From assembly GCF_024505185.1 (NCBI RefSeq), contig NZ_JANIBJ010000006.1, positions 62,001 to 126,000 on the forward strand: 64,000 nucleotides of DNA. Direction: 5' to 3'. This DNA is from Methylomonas subterranea (GTDB lineage Bacteria; Pseudomonadota; Gammaproteobacteria; Methylococcales; Methylomonadaceae). The notes under the pieces are model-generated. The model saw only the letters and a program-made list of their open reading frames with translations, was not told the DNA's origin and made no database searches. Shown here piece after piece: positions 9,165 through 18,146 of the stretch. Position numbers and translations under genes: made by a program. Positions within the stretch are counted from its first letter, which is position 1, and the number at the start of each line of letters is the position of its first letter.

Positions 9165-10196
9165 ATGCTGAAACACAATGCGGAAAATAATGCCAGGGAA
9201 CGGGACGAAGTTGAGCTGTCCAGGCGCGGCTTTTTCGGTCGTTTAGCGGTTGGCGCGGTTTTATCTATCGGAATGCCTGGCGTCGTGTATGCCGCAAAAC
9301 CGGATAAAAATAAACCCGCGCAAACAAGAAGCGCGGTGCGGATACCTAAAAAAAATGCAGTCAAAGCGGTCAAATCCGCCGATAAATCGCATAAGGGTTC
9401 GGCGGTTCGGCCTGTTGGCGAAAACAAAAAAGTGCTATCCGGCGGCACCAAGTCCAATAAAGCCCATATTGCAAAATTAACCAAGGCACAAAAGACCGGT
9501 AAAGCAGCAAGCGACCATCGTCATGCGACTGCTTCAGCGCAGCAAAAGCAACTTCATTCCGCTCGGCAAAATGCTCGGGTGCGTGATGTTTATACGGGTA
9601 AAAATCAGCCGCTGAATGTGGCAAGCCAGTCAAGTAGCCATACTCAGGCCGGTCGGCAGCATTCGATTATTCAGCCGGGACATCGCGAACCGCTGATTCA
9701 GCCTGAAATGCAAAACTCACCTTTTATGGATCATGGTCGTTTTGGAAGTCATCGTTCCTTGGCTTTTCTAAACCCGCATACCGGGGACAAATTGAACGTG
9801 ACCTACTTTGAAAAGGGTCGCTATCTGAGCGACGCCTTAGAGGAAGTCAGTTTTTTGTTGCGCGACTACCGTACCGGCGACGTGCATTCCATCGATCCCG
9901 AATTATTGGATCAGTTACACGATTTGAAGCAAATGCTGGGACTAAGCCAACCGTTCGGGGTGATTTGCGGTTACCGTTCGCCCATGACCAATGCCCGCTT
10001 GCATGCCGAACATAGCGGGGTTGCCAACAACAGTTTCCATATTCATGGCCGAGCGGTGGATATACGCATAGAGCGCTTCGACCTGCGGCGAATCCACAGT
10101 GCCGCAATAGCCATGCATCGCGGCGGGGTGGGATTTTATCCCGAGTCCAATTTCATTCACCTGGATACCGGCACCTTCAGAACCTGGACCTTGTAA
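9165..10196 (+). CDS. Tat-exported DUF882 (YcbK-like, peptidase M15 family) protein
   Basis: Predicted cell-wall-associated protein, 343 residues. The N terminus has a twin-arginine signal, SRRGFFGRLAVG at about residues 19-30, then a hydrophobic stretch and a cleavage-like VYAAK. A long basic, low-complexity linker (about 45-185) is rich in Lys, Ala, Gln and Ser. The C-terminal DUF882/M15-type domain (about 190-343) has VICGYRSPMTNARL, SFHIHGRAVDIRI and NFIHLDTG, the His/Asp zinc pattern of M15 peptidases. Such proteins are thought to act on murein peptides; that role is inferred. Start chosen at the ATG preceded by GGGAG; an in-frame TTG 6 bp upstream is less likely. Confidence 0.88.
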   Translation: MLKHNAENNARERDEVELSRRGFFGRLAVGAVLSIGMPGVVYAAKPDKNKPAQTRSAVRIPKKNAVKAVKSADKSHKGSAVRPVGENKKVLSGGTKSNKAHIAKLTKAQKTGKAASDHRHATASAQQKQLHSARQNARVRDVYTGKNQPLNVASQSSSHTQAGRQHSIIQPGHREPLIQPEMQNSPFMDHGRFGSHRSLAFLNPHTGDKLNVTYFEKGRYLSDALEEVSFLLRDYRTGDVHSIDPELLDQLHDLKQMLGLSQPFGVICGYRSPMTNARLHAEHSGVANNSFHIHGRAVDIRIERFDLRRIHSAAIAMHRGGVGFYPESNFIHLDTGTFRTWTL

Positions 10197-10257
10197 GACA
10201 AGCCGCAAGGTTTGGCGGCCGGCCTGTTCGCCTATCTGAAACATAGAGTCAGCTTTA

Positions 10258-10279
10258 ATCCGGCGGCACAACGCCGGAT
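10258..10279. repeat. 8-bp perfect stem-loop after the DUF882 gene
   Basis: ATCCGGCG (10258-10265) and CGCCGGAT (10272-10279) pair around a 6-nt loop. It sits 61 bp after the DUF882 stop. No T run follows, so it is only a weak terminator candidate. Confidence 0.45.
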
Positions 10280-10381
10280 GTCAACCATCGGGTTTGGCTT
10301 GAATGTCAGCCTGCAATCGGGTCAAGAACATTCCTCGTCCATTCACGTGAAGCAAGCCCCGGCGCAAGCAGGATAATATCA

Positions 10382-11644
10382 ATGCTACAACGTATTCTGT
10401 TATTGGCTGGTCTGGTGTTATCGCTGTTGTTGGTCATGGCATTGCTGGCGGTGGAGAATTCGCCGCGCGTCAATACCAAGGCAAATCTGAATCCCGAGCA
10501 AATTGCCAAGGTAAAAAAGCTGTTGCAGCGCAACGATCCGCGCCGCTTGCGCAAAGGCAGCGCGGCAAGGGCCATTCTGGGTCGGGAAGAGCTGAATTTG
10601 GCCTTGAATTATGCGGCAAATCAATTTGCCGACGGCGCGGCCACGTTGAAGATTTCGCCCGGCAAGGCCGACATCGAAGCCACATTGCCGCTGCCAAGCT
10701 ATTTTGCCGGCCGCTTTTTGAATCTGCGCCTTGAACTGAAGCAAACTTCGGCGCTTCCGGAAATAAGCGCGCTGACGCTGGGCCGCTTGCCGGTGCCGGG
10801 TTTTATAGCAAACGGCTTGCTCAAATACGCTTCCGGCAGTATGCCGTTTGCCGCCGACTGGCAGCCTATCGTCGGCATGGTAAACAGAGTCCAGTTTTTC
10901 AGTGGCGGCGTCAGCGTAAGCTACACATGGCAAGGCAATTTGAAAACCCATCTGGGCAACGCTTTGTTGTCCGATAGCGAGCGCGAGGCGCTTTTGTTTT
11001 ACCAAACCCGTCTAACCGAGTTGACCCGATCAGACCGGTCCGCCATCGACTTGACCACGCTGATGCGGGCCTTATTTCAGGCCGCCGTTCAGCGCGGCGA
11101 GCGGGAAGACCCCGTTCGGGAAAATCAGGCCATCATTCGGGTGCTGGCTTTGTATGTCAACCAGAAGGACTTAGGCCGACTGATGCCCGCAAACCAGCAC
11201 TGGCCGAGCCCGGTTTGGCGCCGGGTGCTGTTGCAAAATCGCGATGACTTTAGCAAGCATTATCTGGTATCCGCTTTATTGGCGGCGGATGCCGGTTCGC
11301 CCTTGGCCAACGCGGTAGGGCTCTATAAGGAGATTCAGGATTCGCGCGGCGGTAGCGGTTTTTCCTTTAACGACTTGGCGGCAGACCGGGCTGGAACAGT
11401 CATGGGTGAACGTGCCGTTGCCGGTCGGCAAAGTGCCAGGGCGCTACAGACTTTCCTGGCATCCGCCGACGAGTCCGGCATCATGCCGCAAACAGCCGAT
11501 CTGCCGGAGTTTATTCCCGAAGCGGAGTTCTTGCTGCGTTATGGCGGCCTGGAAGGCGAAGCTTATCAGGCGATGATGGAAGAAATCGAGCGTCGCATCG
11601 CGGCATTGCCGGTTAACCTAAATCGGAGCCCCTTGCGCAACTGA
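10382..11644 (+). CDS. Membrane-anchored protein of unknown function
   Basis: I do not recognise this family. The 420-residue protein begins with one strongly hydrophobic helix (about residues 3-24, ILLLAGLVLSLLLVMALLAV) and no obvious cleavage site, so it should be anchored with the bulk in the periplasm. Residues 45-180 form a beta-rich region with a LNLALNYAANQF helix, then ISPGKADIEATLPLP and ALTLGRLPVPGFI; this loosely resembles bitopic lipid-binding-like domains. The C-terminal half (about 200-410) is helical with HYLVSALLAADAGSPLANAVGLYKE and SGFSFNDLAADRAG, which look conserved and enzyme-like, but no known catalytic motif can be assigned. The gene stands alone between a stem-loop upstream and convergent wrbA. 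Confidence 0.75.
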   Translation: MLQRILLLAGLVLSLLLVMALLAVENSPRVNTKANLNPEQIAKVKKLLQRNDPRRLRKGSAARAILGREELNLALNYAANQFADGAATLKISPGKADIEATLPLPSYFAGRFLNLRLELKQTSALPEISALTLGRLPVPGFIANGLLKYASGSMPFAADWQPIVGMVNRVQFFSGGVSVSYTWQGNLKTHLGNALLSDSEREALLFYQTRLTELTRSDRSAIDLTTLMRALFQAAVQRGEREDPVRENQAIIRVLALYVNQKDLGRLMPANQHWPSPVWRRVLLQNRDDFSKHYLVSALLAADAGSPLANAVGLYKEIQDSRGGSGFSFNDLAADRAGTVMGERAVAGRQSARALQTFLASADESGIMPQTADLPEFIPEAEFLLRYGGLEGEAYQAMMEEIERRIAALPVNLNRSPLRN

Positions 11645-11695
11645 TGCGCAGAGCAAGGGCGCGCGGTTTTCCCCGTGCCGCGGCTGATATGGGCT

Positions 11696-12313
<618 letters not shown>

Positions 12314-13012
12314 TCAAAAATTGAAATTCATATTGGTCAGCCAGACGTGATTCACCAAGTCCGGGCTGCCGTAATTATGTACATACTGCAATTGATAGCC
12401 GGTGTCGACATTCACGAAAGGCGCCAACTTGTACCCGACCCCCACATAGCTGCGGTTCTGATTGACGCCGCTCTGCACGGAATGGGATAGCCGGCCGGTT
12501 TCGATATCGTTGAAATAAACGAACAACTCGTCCAACGCAATCAAATAGGCCTTGCTGTCCGGAATGGAATAAACCAAGCGGACGCGGTGCCGCATCCTGT
12601 GGCCGACATCGTCTTCGTGGGCGAACAAGCGCTGTTCCAGACGAAAACGATATTGAAAGTTTAACTGCGGCGTCCAGTTGTCTATCCATTGCAACTGTTC
12701 CATGATGTCGTTGGTAGCTAACTCGAAGTCGGTTTGATCGTTGTATTCGCCTTGCCAGGTGTAACCCGCCCAGAGTTGCAGTTTCTTGGTCACCTTGTAG
12801 CCCAGCAACGGGCGGACGATCATTTGATTGAATTTGCTGTTGTCGCTGCGGGTGCGGGGATGCAGTTCCAAAAATGCCAGATAGGGGCTGCCGCCGAAAT
12901 CGGTTTGAAAGGTATTGCTGATCCAAACGCCCATGTCGTCGTTAGCCGGCGTTGCCTGGGCGGACATGGATAAGGCCAGCATCGCGGCCAAGGGTATCAA
13001 GGGTTTCGACAT
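12314..13012 (-). CDS. DUF2490 outer-membrane beta-barrel-like protein
   Basis: Secreted protein of 232 residues with a signal peptide (residues 1-20, ending MSAQATP). The mature part has alternating aromatic beta strands typical of a small outer-membrane barrel: WISNTFQTDFGG, QLWAGYTWQGEY, LNFQYRFRLEQRLF, HRVRLVYSIP, NRSYVGVGYKLAP. It ends in NMNFNF, a terminal aromatic as in barrel proteins. The pattern fits DUF2490, whose function is not established. Located between arsC and wrbA in the same orientation. Confidence 0.85.
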   Translation of the reverse strand: MSKPLIPLAAMLALSMSAQATPANDDMGVWISNTFQTDFGGSPYLAFLELHPRTRSDNSKFNQMIVRPLLGYKVTKKLQLWAGYTWQGEYNDQTDFELATNDIMEQLQWIDNWTPQLNFQYRFRLEQRLFAHEDDVGHRMRHRVRLVYSIPDSKAYLIALDELFVYFNDIETGRLSHSVQSGVNQNRSYVGVGYKLAPFVNVDTGYQLQYVHNYGSPDLVNHVWLTNMNFNF

Positions 13013-13039
13013 AAATTTCGTATCGAGAGAGTGGGGCGG

Positions 13040-13387
13040 TTACAGGATGTTCAAGACGTTTTCCGGCGGCCGACCGACGGCGGCCTTGCCGTTGGTCAGC
13101 ACAATCGGCCGCTCGATCAGTTTGGGGATGCGGATCATGGCCGCAATCAGTTCGGCATCGCTGAGGGATGCGTCGTCCAGACCGTTTTCCTTGTATTCGG
13201 CTTCCTTGGTGCGCATCAGCTCGCGCGGTTTGATGCCCAACTTATGCAAAATATCCTGTAATTCGGCACTTGTCGGCGGATGTTTCAGATATTCGACCAC
13301 ATCGGGCTGCAAGCCCTTTTCTTCCAGCAATTTCAATGTTTCGCGGGATTTTGCGCAACGCGGGTTGTGATAGATTGTGATGCTCAT
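13040..13387 (-). CDS. arsC: Arsenate reductase (glutaredoxin-type ArsC)
   Basis: Thioredoxin-fold arsenate reductase that converts arsenate to arsenite with glutathione/glutaredoxin. 115 residues. The active-site segment HNPRCAKSRET (about residues 7-17) holds the catalytic cysteine. The three arginines of the family are visible in ELMRTKE, IERPIVLTNG and AAVGRPPE. Here it is not next to an arsenite pump or arsR, so it may serve as a stand-alone detoxification enzyme or general ArsC-like reductase. First gene of the arsC-DUF2490-wrbA run; divergent from hldE with a 72-bp shared promoter region. Confidence 0.93.
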   Translation of the reverse strand: MSITIYHNPRCAKSRETLKLLEEKGLQPDVVEYLKHPPTSAELQDILHKLGIKPRELMRTKEAEYKENGLDDASLSDAELIAAMIRIPKLIERPIVLTNGKAAVGRPPENVLNIL

Positions 13388-13459
13388 GGTTTACGCCCCT
13401 GTGTGTCTCGACAAGCCGTTATAATAACATCCCGACTTCAATAGACCGCGTGCAAAGCT

Positions 13460-14890
13460 ATGCAAATACCCAATTATTCCGCCGCCCGGGTACTGGTGGT
13501 CGGCGATCTGATGCTGGACCGCTATTGGCACGGCCCCACTTCCCGCATTTCGCCGGAAGCGCCGGTGCCGGTGGTACATGTCAAACACGACGAACAACGG
13601 GCCGGCGGTGCCGGTAACGTGGCCTTGAATATCGCCGCCCTGGGCGCCAAGGTTTCGCTGTTGGGTTTTACCGGTGAGGACGAAGCCGCCGTCGCCCTGG
13701 AAACCCTGCTGAAAAAAGCCGGGGTGTTGTGCCTGTTTCAGGGCGTGCCGCACCATCCCACCATCACCAAATTGCGGGTGATGAGCCGGCACCAGCAATT
13801 GATCCGGCTGGATTTCGAAGACGGCTTTCACGATGTCGACACCGAACTGCTGCTGCATCAATATCACGCGGAGATGATGCAGTCGCAAGTCGTGGTATTG
13901 TCGGATTACGGTAAAGGCACGTTGAGCAAGGTCGAACAATTCATTCGTTTGGCCCGCCAACTGAAAAAACCGGTGTTGGTCGACCCCAAAGGCAGCGATT
14001 TTTCCATTTACAAGCAAGCGACCCTGATTACGCCCAACTTGAGCGAATTTGAAGCCGTCGTCGGTCGCTGTAGCGATGAAAGACAGATCGTCGAGCGCGG
14101 CATAAACCTGCTAACTGAATTGGAACTGGACGCCTTGCTGGTGACGCGCGGCGAACACGGCATGACCTTACTGAGCAAGGAAGCCGAACCCCTGCACTTA
14201 CCTACCCATGCCCGTGAAGTGTTCGACGTCACCGGCGCCGGCGACACGGTGATTTCGGTATTGGCCGCCAGCCTGGCCGCCAAAAAATCCCTGGCCGAAG
14301 CCACTCAACTGGCCAACATCGGCGCCGGCATCGTGGTCGGCAAGATGGGCACCGCCACCGTCAATACCGAAGAACTGGCCGCAGCCCTGCACGGTCCGCG
14401 CGCCCATCACAAAGGTGTTTGCGGCTTGCCGGAGCTTTTAAAAGAACGCGCCGCCGCCAAACAAAACGGCGAAAAAATCGTCGCCACCAACGGCTGTTTC
14501 GACATTCTGCACCCTGGCCACGTCCGCTACCTGCAACAAGCCAAAACCCTGGGCGACCGCTTGGTGGTGCTGGTCAACAGCGACGCCTCCGTACAGAGAC
14601 TGAAAGGCCCCGAGCGTCCGGTCAACAAACTGGACCACCGCATGGAAATGTTGGCGGCACTGGAATGCGTGGACTGGGTGGTGCCGTTCGAAGAAGACAC
14701 ACCCAAGGAAGTCATCGACCAACTCCTGCCGGACATCCTGGTCAAAGGCGGCGACTACACCGACATCACCAGCATCGCCGGCCACGAAAGCGTGCTGGCC
14801 AACGGTGGCGAGGTAAAGATTTTGTCGTTTATCGAGGGGCATTCGACTACGGGGATTATTCAGACGATTAAGGATAAAACCGGCAACTAG
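13460..14890 (+). CDS. hldE: Bifunctional heptose-7-P kinase / heptose-1-P adenylyltransferase
   Basis: Makes ADP-heptose for the lipopolysaccharide inner core. 476 residues with two fused domains. The PfkB-type kinase (about 1-320) has [14 protein letters not shown] at its start, [15 protein letters not shown], and the catalytic [10 protein letters not shown] near residue 255. The nucleotidyltransferase (about 340-476) has [16 protein letters not shown] with the HxGH motif, and ends [12 protein letters not shown]. Length and architecture equal the E. coli enzyme. The accessory island starts directly after it. Confidence 0.97.
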   Translation: MQIPNYSAARVLVVGDLMLDRYWHGPTSRISPEAPVPVVHVKHDEQRAGGAGNVALNIAALGAKVSLLGFTGEDEAAVALETLLKKAGVLCLFQGVPHHPTITKLRVMSRHQQLIRLDFEDGFHDVDTELLLHQYHAEMMQSQVVVLSDYGKGTLSKVEQFIRLARQLKKPVLVDPKGSDFSIYKQATLITPNLSEFEAVVGRCSDERQIVERGINLLTELELDALLVTRGEHGMTLLSKEAEPLHLPTHAREVFDVTGAGDTVISVLAASLAAKKSLAEATQLANIGAGIVVGKMGTATVNTEELAAALHGPRAHHKGVCGLPELLKERAAAKQNGEKIVATNGCFDILHPGHVRYLQQAKTLGDRLVVLVNSDASVQRLKGPERPVNKLDHRMEMLAALECVDWVVPFEEDTPKEVIDQLLPDILVKGGDYTDITSIAGHESVLANGGEVKILSFIEGHSTTGIIQTIKDKTGN

Positions 14891-14931
14891 GCCATGCCGC
14901 CAATACAATGTATGTATAAAAGTGGCGTTCT

Positions 14932-15210
14932 ATGATTTCATTTGGTCGCGAGAAAAATGAATTGCTGAAGCAAAGCCGAGGTATCGGCTTTGAGGATATT
15001 ATCGCGGCAATCAATGCAGGGAAGATATTGGATGTGTTAGACCATCCCGATCAAATACAGTATCCGCAGCAAAAAATTTATGTGGTTGAGGCGCTGGATT
15101 ATGTTTATCTGGTGCCGTTTTTACAGAACGAAGACGGCATTTTTCTTAAAACCATCATTCCAAGTCGCAAAGCCAAAAAACGTTACAAAGGGGGAAGCCA
15201 TGTTCGATGA
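14932..15210 (+). CDS. Type II toxin, BrnT-like family
   Basis: Small 92-residue protein. Its core pattern (ISFGREKNELLKQSRGIGFEDI, then a VEALDYVYLVPF strand and FLKTIIPSRKAKKRY at the C terminus) matches the BrnT-like toxins that pair with CopG antitoxins; these act as ribosome-dependent or free RNases. The start is the only reasonable ATG. The gene overlaps its antitoxin by 11 bp (15200-15210). Toxin before antitoxin is usual for this family. First gene of the accessory island after hldE. Confidence 0.82.
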   Translation: MISFGREKNELLKQSRGIGFEDIIAAINAGKILDVLDHPDQIQYPQQKIYVVEALDYVYLVPFLQNEDGIFLKTIIPSRKAKKRYKGGSHVR

Positions 15211-15466
15211 CGAAGAAATGTCGATATTAACCGCATTGGAAAATGACCAGCTGGTACGTAGCGTCAATGCGGATGAAGAAATTGCTTTGGCAAAACAGGC
15301 GGCCAAAGAGTACCTGTCAAAATCCAAAAATGTCACTATTCGCCTGAGTTTGGGGGATGTGACGTTGATTAAAAACCGTGCACAAGATATTGGCATTCCC
15401 TATCAAACGCTAATTTCTTCGCTGGTGCATCAATATGCGACGGGCAAAATTCGTTTGGAAACTTAA
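15200..15466 (+). CDS. CopG-family (ribbon-helix-helix) antitoxin
   Basis: 88-residue antitoxin that should bind the upstream toxin and repress the shared promoter. The C-terminal half carries the RHH motif: a strand in NVTIRLSLGDVTLIKNRA followed by GIPYQTLISSLVHQYATGK, characteristic of CopG_antitoxin proteins paired with BrnT-like toxins. The acidic N terminus probably contacts the toxin. ATG at 15200 is preceded by GGGGAAG inside the toxin gene. The frame is open further upstream to 15080, but that part is toxin sequence read out of frame. Confidence 0.85.
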   Translation: MFDDEEMSILTALENDQLVRSVNADEEIALAKQAAKEYLSKSKNVTIRLSLGDVTLIKNRAQDIGIPYQTLISSLVHQYATGKIRLET

Positions 15467-15481
15467 AATAGTGGAATAAGA

Positions 15482-15733
15482 ATGCTGTTGAATAAGGCTG
15501 AAATGCTGGATGACATCATAGCCTATGACCAAGCCCTGGCCAGCGAAGACGAACTGGTTCCCGCCGAAATCGTAAAACGGCTGTTGAACGGCGAGAATAA
15601 AATCAAAGTATGGCGCGAACATCGCAGCCTGACTCAGTCGGGGCTGGCCGAGAGCTGCAAAATGGCCCAAGCCAGTATTGCCCAAATGGAAAGCGGCAAA
15701 CGAACCGGAACCGTTGCCGCACTGAAAAAATAG
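15482..15733 (+). CDS. XRE-type antitoxin-like protein, truncated by a frameshift
   Basis: 83-residue helix-turn-helix protein like the XRE antitoxins of RelE/HigB-type modules: EDELVPAEIVKRLLNGENKIKVWREH, then LTQSGLAESCKMAQASIAQMESGKRTG. The reading frame stops at TAG 15731-15733, right after six A residues (15725-15730). Adding one A would continue the protein as IAETLNVDLDDLV and stop at 15769-15771, the expected C terminus of the family. So this is a one-base loss, either real or a sequencing error. The N terminus is also shorter than usual and no RelE-type toxin is adjacent. Probably a decaying or phase-switched orphan antitoxin. Confidence 0.75.
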   Translation: MLLNKAEMLDDIIAYDQALASEDELVPAEIVKRLLNGENKIKVWREHRSLTQSGLAESCKMAQASIAQMESGKRTGTVAALKK

Positions 15734-15861
15734 CCGAAACATTGAATGTGGATTTGGATGATTTGGTTTAGTAATCTAGCAAATGAAAGTATTGAACGTA
15801 TAACAAAGCTGTTTGTTATGGTGGCAGACTATTTTTGATGTATTTGAAATTTGAATGGCGT

Positions 15862-17058
15862 ATGACTACAAAAGAACTCTCTGACGATAATGCGAAGGCC
15901 GATAATTCGGTTGAAGAAAGTTCGCTAGAAGACGAGGATAAATCAGGCTCTGATTTGAAGATGAAGCCTTGGAATCCGAACGATATTCGGATTACGACTA
16001 AAAACTTCACTATCCGGGAGATTTATACCCAGATTGAAGATAAGGAACCAGAGCAAGAAAAAGAATTGGATTTAGCGCCCGATTTTCAACGGAGTTTCGT
16101 TTGGAATACCAAACAACAGATACGCCTTATTGAATCCATCCTATTGGGTATCCCTCTTCCTGTTTTTTACTTCAACCAGGATAAAGACGGTGCTCTACAG
16201 GTAATCGACGGTGTTCAGCGACTGACTACGGTCAAGCGGTTTATGTCCAATCAATTGGAGTTGAAGGAAGAATATCTTGAATATCTGAGTCCGCTAAAAG
16301 AGGCGACATTTTCCACGCTCGATCCTGCAACCAAGCGGCGTTTTGCCGTCACCCAGATAGTGGCTCATGTGATCGAGCCGCAAACGCCGGACGACGTTAA
16401 ATTCGATATTTTCAATCGCGTTAATACCGGAGGTAGTCCACTCTCTGCTCAGGAAATTCGCCATTGTATGAGCAAGGAACGCTCTCGAAAATTTTTGCGA
16501 AAGCTGGTTGAAAGCGAAAGCTTCGATCAAGTTATGGGCGACTATTTCTGGCGAAAAGATTCGATAGGGCAGTTGGTTCGCGATAGTAAAAGAATGACAG
16601 ATAGAGAAATGGCATTACGTTTCTGTGCTTTTCATGTCGTGCCACTAGAAAAATATGCCGAGGCATCGAGTTTGGATGCATTTTTGTTGGATTTTTCTCG
16701 CTGGCTAGACCAACAAGCAAAACCTTCGGATTTAAAAAAACTAGAAACTGCATTTCGACAAGCCATGCGAAATTGTTATGAAGTGTTTGGTACCGGTGCA
16801 TTTCGCCGATGGGCTCCACACAACCAATCACCAAGTGGTCGCATCAACCGAGCAATTTTTGAATCACAAGCTTTAGCGCTCGCGGAGCACCCTCCAGAAA
16901 TTGTTAGCACACACAAAGACGCTATTCAAAAAGCCCTAAGAAAGCTTTTTAAAAACCGAGATTACGATACCTCTGTAAGTGCTGGCACAGGTTCCTACAA
17001 AAAGGTCGAAGACAGGTTGCTTAAGCCACGCAAAGCCTTGGAGAAAGTTCTCAAATGA
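15862..17058 (+). CDS. DUF262 domain protein (GmrSD-like N-terminal domain), putative defence gene A
   Basis: 398 residues from the chosen ATG. After a charged N terminus, the DUF262 core has APDFQRSFVWNTKQQIRLIESILLG (about residues 70-95) and VIDGVQRLTTVKRF near 113. VIDGVQRL is the ParB/Srx-like nucleotide-binding signature (usually DGQQR). FNRVNTGGSPLSAQEIRHC (near 177) is the second family motif. The C-terminal half is helical. GmrS-type proteins use this domain for NTP hydrolysis in restriction of modified DNA, but here no DUF1607/HNH domain is fused. It overlaps the next gene by 4 bp (ATGA), so the two are co-translated. The start could also be ATG 15838. Base use is more A+T-rich than the flanking core genes. 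Confidence 0.85.
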   Translation: MTTKELSDDNAKADNSVEESSLEDEDKSGSDLKMKPWNPNDIRITTKNFTIREIYTQIEDKEPEQEKELDLAPDFQRSFVWNTKQQIRLIESILLGIPLPVFYFNQDKDGALQVIDGVQRLTTVKRFMSNQLELKEEYLEYLSPLKEATFSTLDPATKRRFAVTQIVAHVIEPQTPDDVKFDIFNRVNTGGSPLSAQEIRHCMSKERSRKFLRKLVESESFDQVMGDYFWRKDSIGQLVRDSKRMTDREMALRFCAFHVVPLEKYAEASSLDAFLLDFSRWLDQQAKPSDLKKLETAFRQAMRNCYEVFGTGAFRRWAPHNQSPSGRINRAIFESQALALAEHPPEIVSTHKDAIQKALRKLFKNRDYDTSVSAGTGSYKKVEDRLLKPRKALEKVLK

Positions 17059-18143
17059 TCCGTGAATTTAAACTGCGCGGCTTCAAGATGTTTGCTGAGG
17101 CCAGCTTTGAAATGGCGCCGCTGACTATTCTGGCCGGCATGAACGGTGCTGGTAAAACTTCAGTTATCCATGCTTTGCTTCTTTTAAAAGAATCCGTTCG
17201 GCGAGGAGATAATATCGTTCCGCTAAATGGTCCATTCGGTTTGGAATTGGGCTCGTTCGAAGATATCCAAAATTGGAATACGCAGGATTCGGTTAGATTT
17301 GATCTCACGGATGACAATGATGCTGTCTATTCGTGGGAGTTGACTGGCGTTGCCAGTTCGCTCTATGCGGAGATACAAGAACCCGGAGAACTTCCAATGC
17401 TGTTCATCGAGGGAGAAAGAGTCTTTCAGTATCTTTGCGCCGAACGTTACGGTCCACGCAATATACTCGGCTCGGCGGCATTGCCGCCCGACTTGCTGGA
17501 AGTAGGTTTTCGCGGGGAGTACAGCGCCCAGATTCTCTATAGCCTTGATAGTTTATCCATCGCCGAACCTCGCCGTTGTCCAGGATTCGGCGAAGAGGAT
17601 GCCGCGTTATTGAAATTCGAGACGGAGCGGTGGCTATCTAGGATTACTCGTCCTGTACAGATTGATACCGATTCTATTTCGATTAGGACAGTAACAGCAC
17701 TGCGTTTCCGCGTTCCCGATGGCGAGTGGGTTCGGCCGCCGAACATGGGCTTTGGAGTAACTTATGCACTTCCGGTAATCCTTGCTGGCTTGACGGCTGG
17801 AAACGGCGGACTCTTAATTGTGGAAAATCCCGAAGCTCACCTGCACCCTGCCGGTCAATCGCAAATGGGATATTTTCTTGCGGCTATGGCATCTGCCGGT
17901 GTTCAGGTCGTGGTAGAAACCCATTCCGACCATGTCTTAAACGGTATTCGTCGTGCTATTGGCGAGCATAGTATCTTGACCAAAGATCAAGCAATTATCC
18001 ATTTCTTCGATGTTGATGGAACCGACCCACAGACTCTGCGTTTTACCGAGACCGGCAGCATTGCATCTTGGCCTCGCGGATTTTTCGATCAATACCAACT
18101 CGATGTCTCTGCTCTAACCCGCGTAAGGCGTCCAAGGCAATAA
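17055..18143 (+). CDS. AAA/SMC-like ATPase with DUF3696 domain, putative defence gene B
   Basis: 362-residue ATPase of the RecF/OLD-like ABC-ATPase group. The Walker A motif GMNGAGKTS lies near residues 28-36. The signature and Walker B region is LLIVENPEAHLHPAGQSQMG (about 252-271), with ETHSDHVLNGIRRAI after it, as in DUF3696 proteins. There is no TOPRIM nuclease, so it is an ATPase sensor or motor rather than a full OLD protein. It overlaps the DUF262 gene by 4 bp and lies 3 bp before the third gene. Such ATPases are common energy or sensing subunits of multi-gene phage-defence loci. Confidence 0.87.
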   Translation: MIREFKLRGFKMFAEASFEMAPLTILAGMNGAGKTSVIHALLLLKESVRRGDNIVPLNGPFGLELGSFEDIQNWNTQDSVRFDLTDDNDAVYSWELTGVASSLYAEIQEPGELPMLFIEGERVFQYLCAERYGPRNILGSAALPPDLLEVGFRGEYSAQILYSLDSLSIAEPRRCPGFGEEDAALLKFETERWLSRITRPVQIDTDSISIRTVTALRFRVPDGEWVRPPNMGFGVTYALPVILAGLTAGNGGLLIVENPEAHLHPAGQSQMGYFLAAMASAGVQVVVETHSDHVLNGIRRAIGEHSILTKDQAIIHFFDVDGTDPQTLRFTETGSIASWPRGFFDQYQLDVSALTRVRRPRQ

Positions 18144-18146
18144 ATC

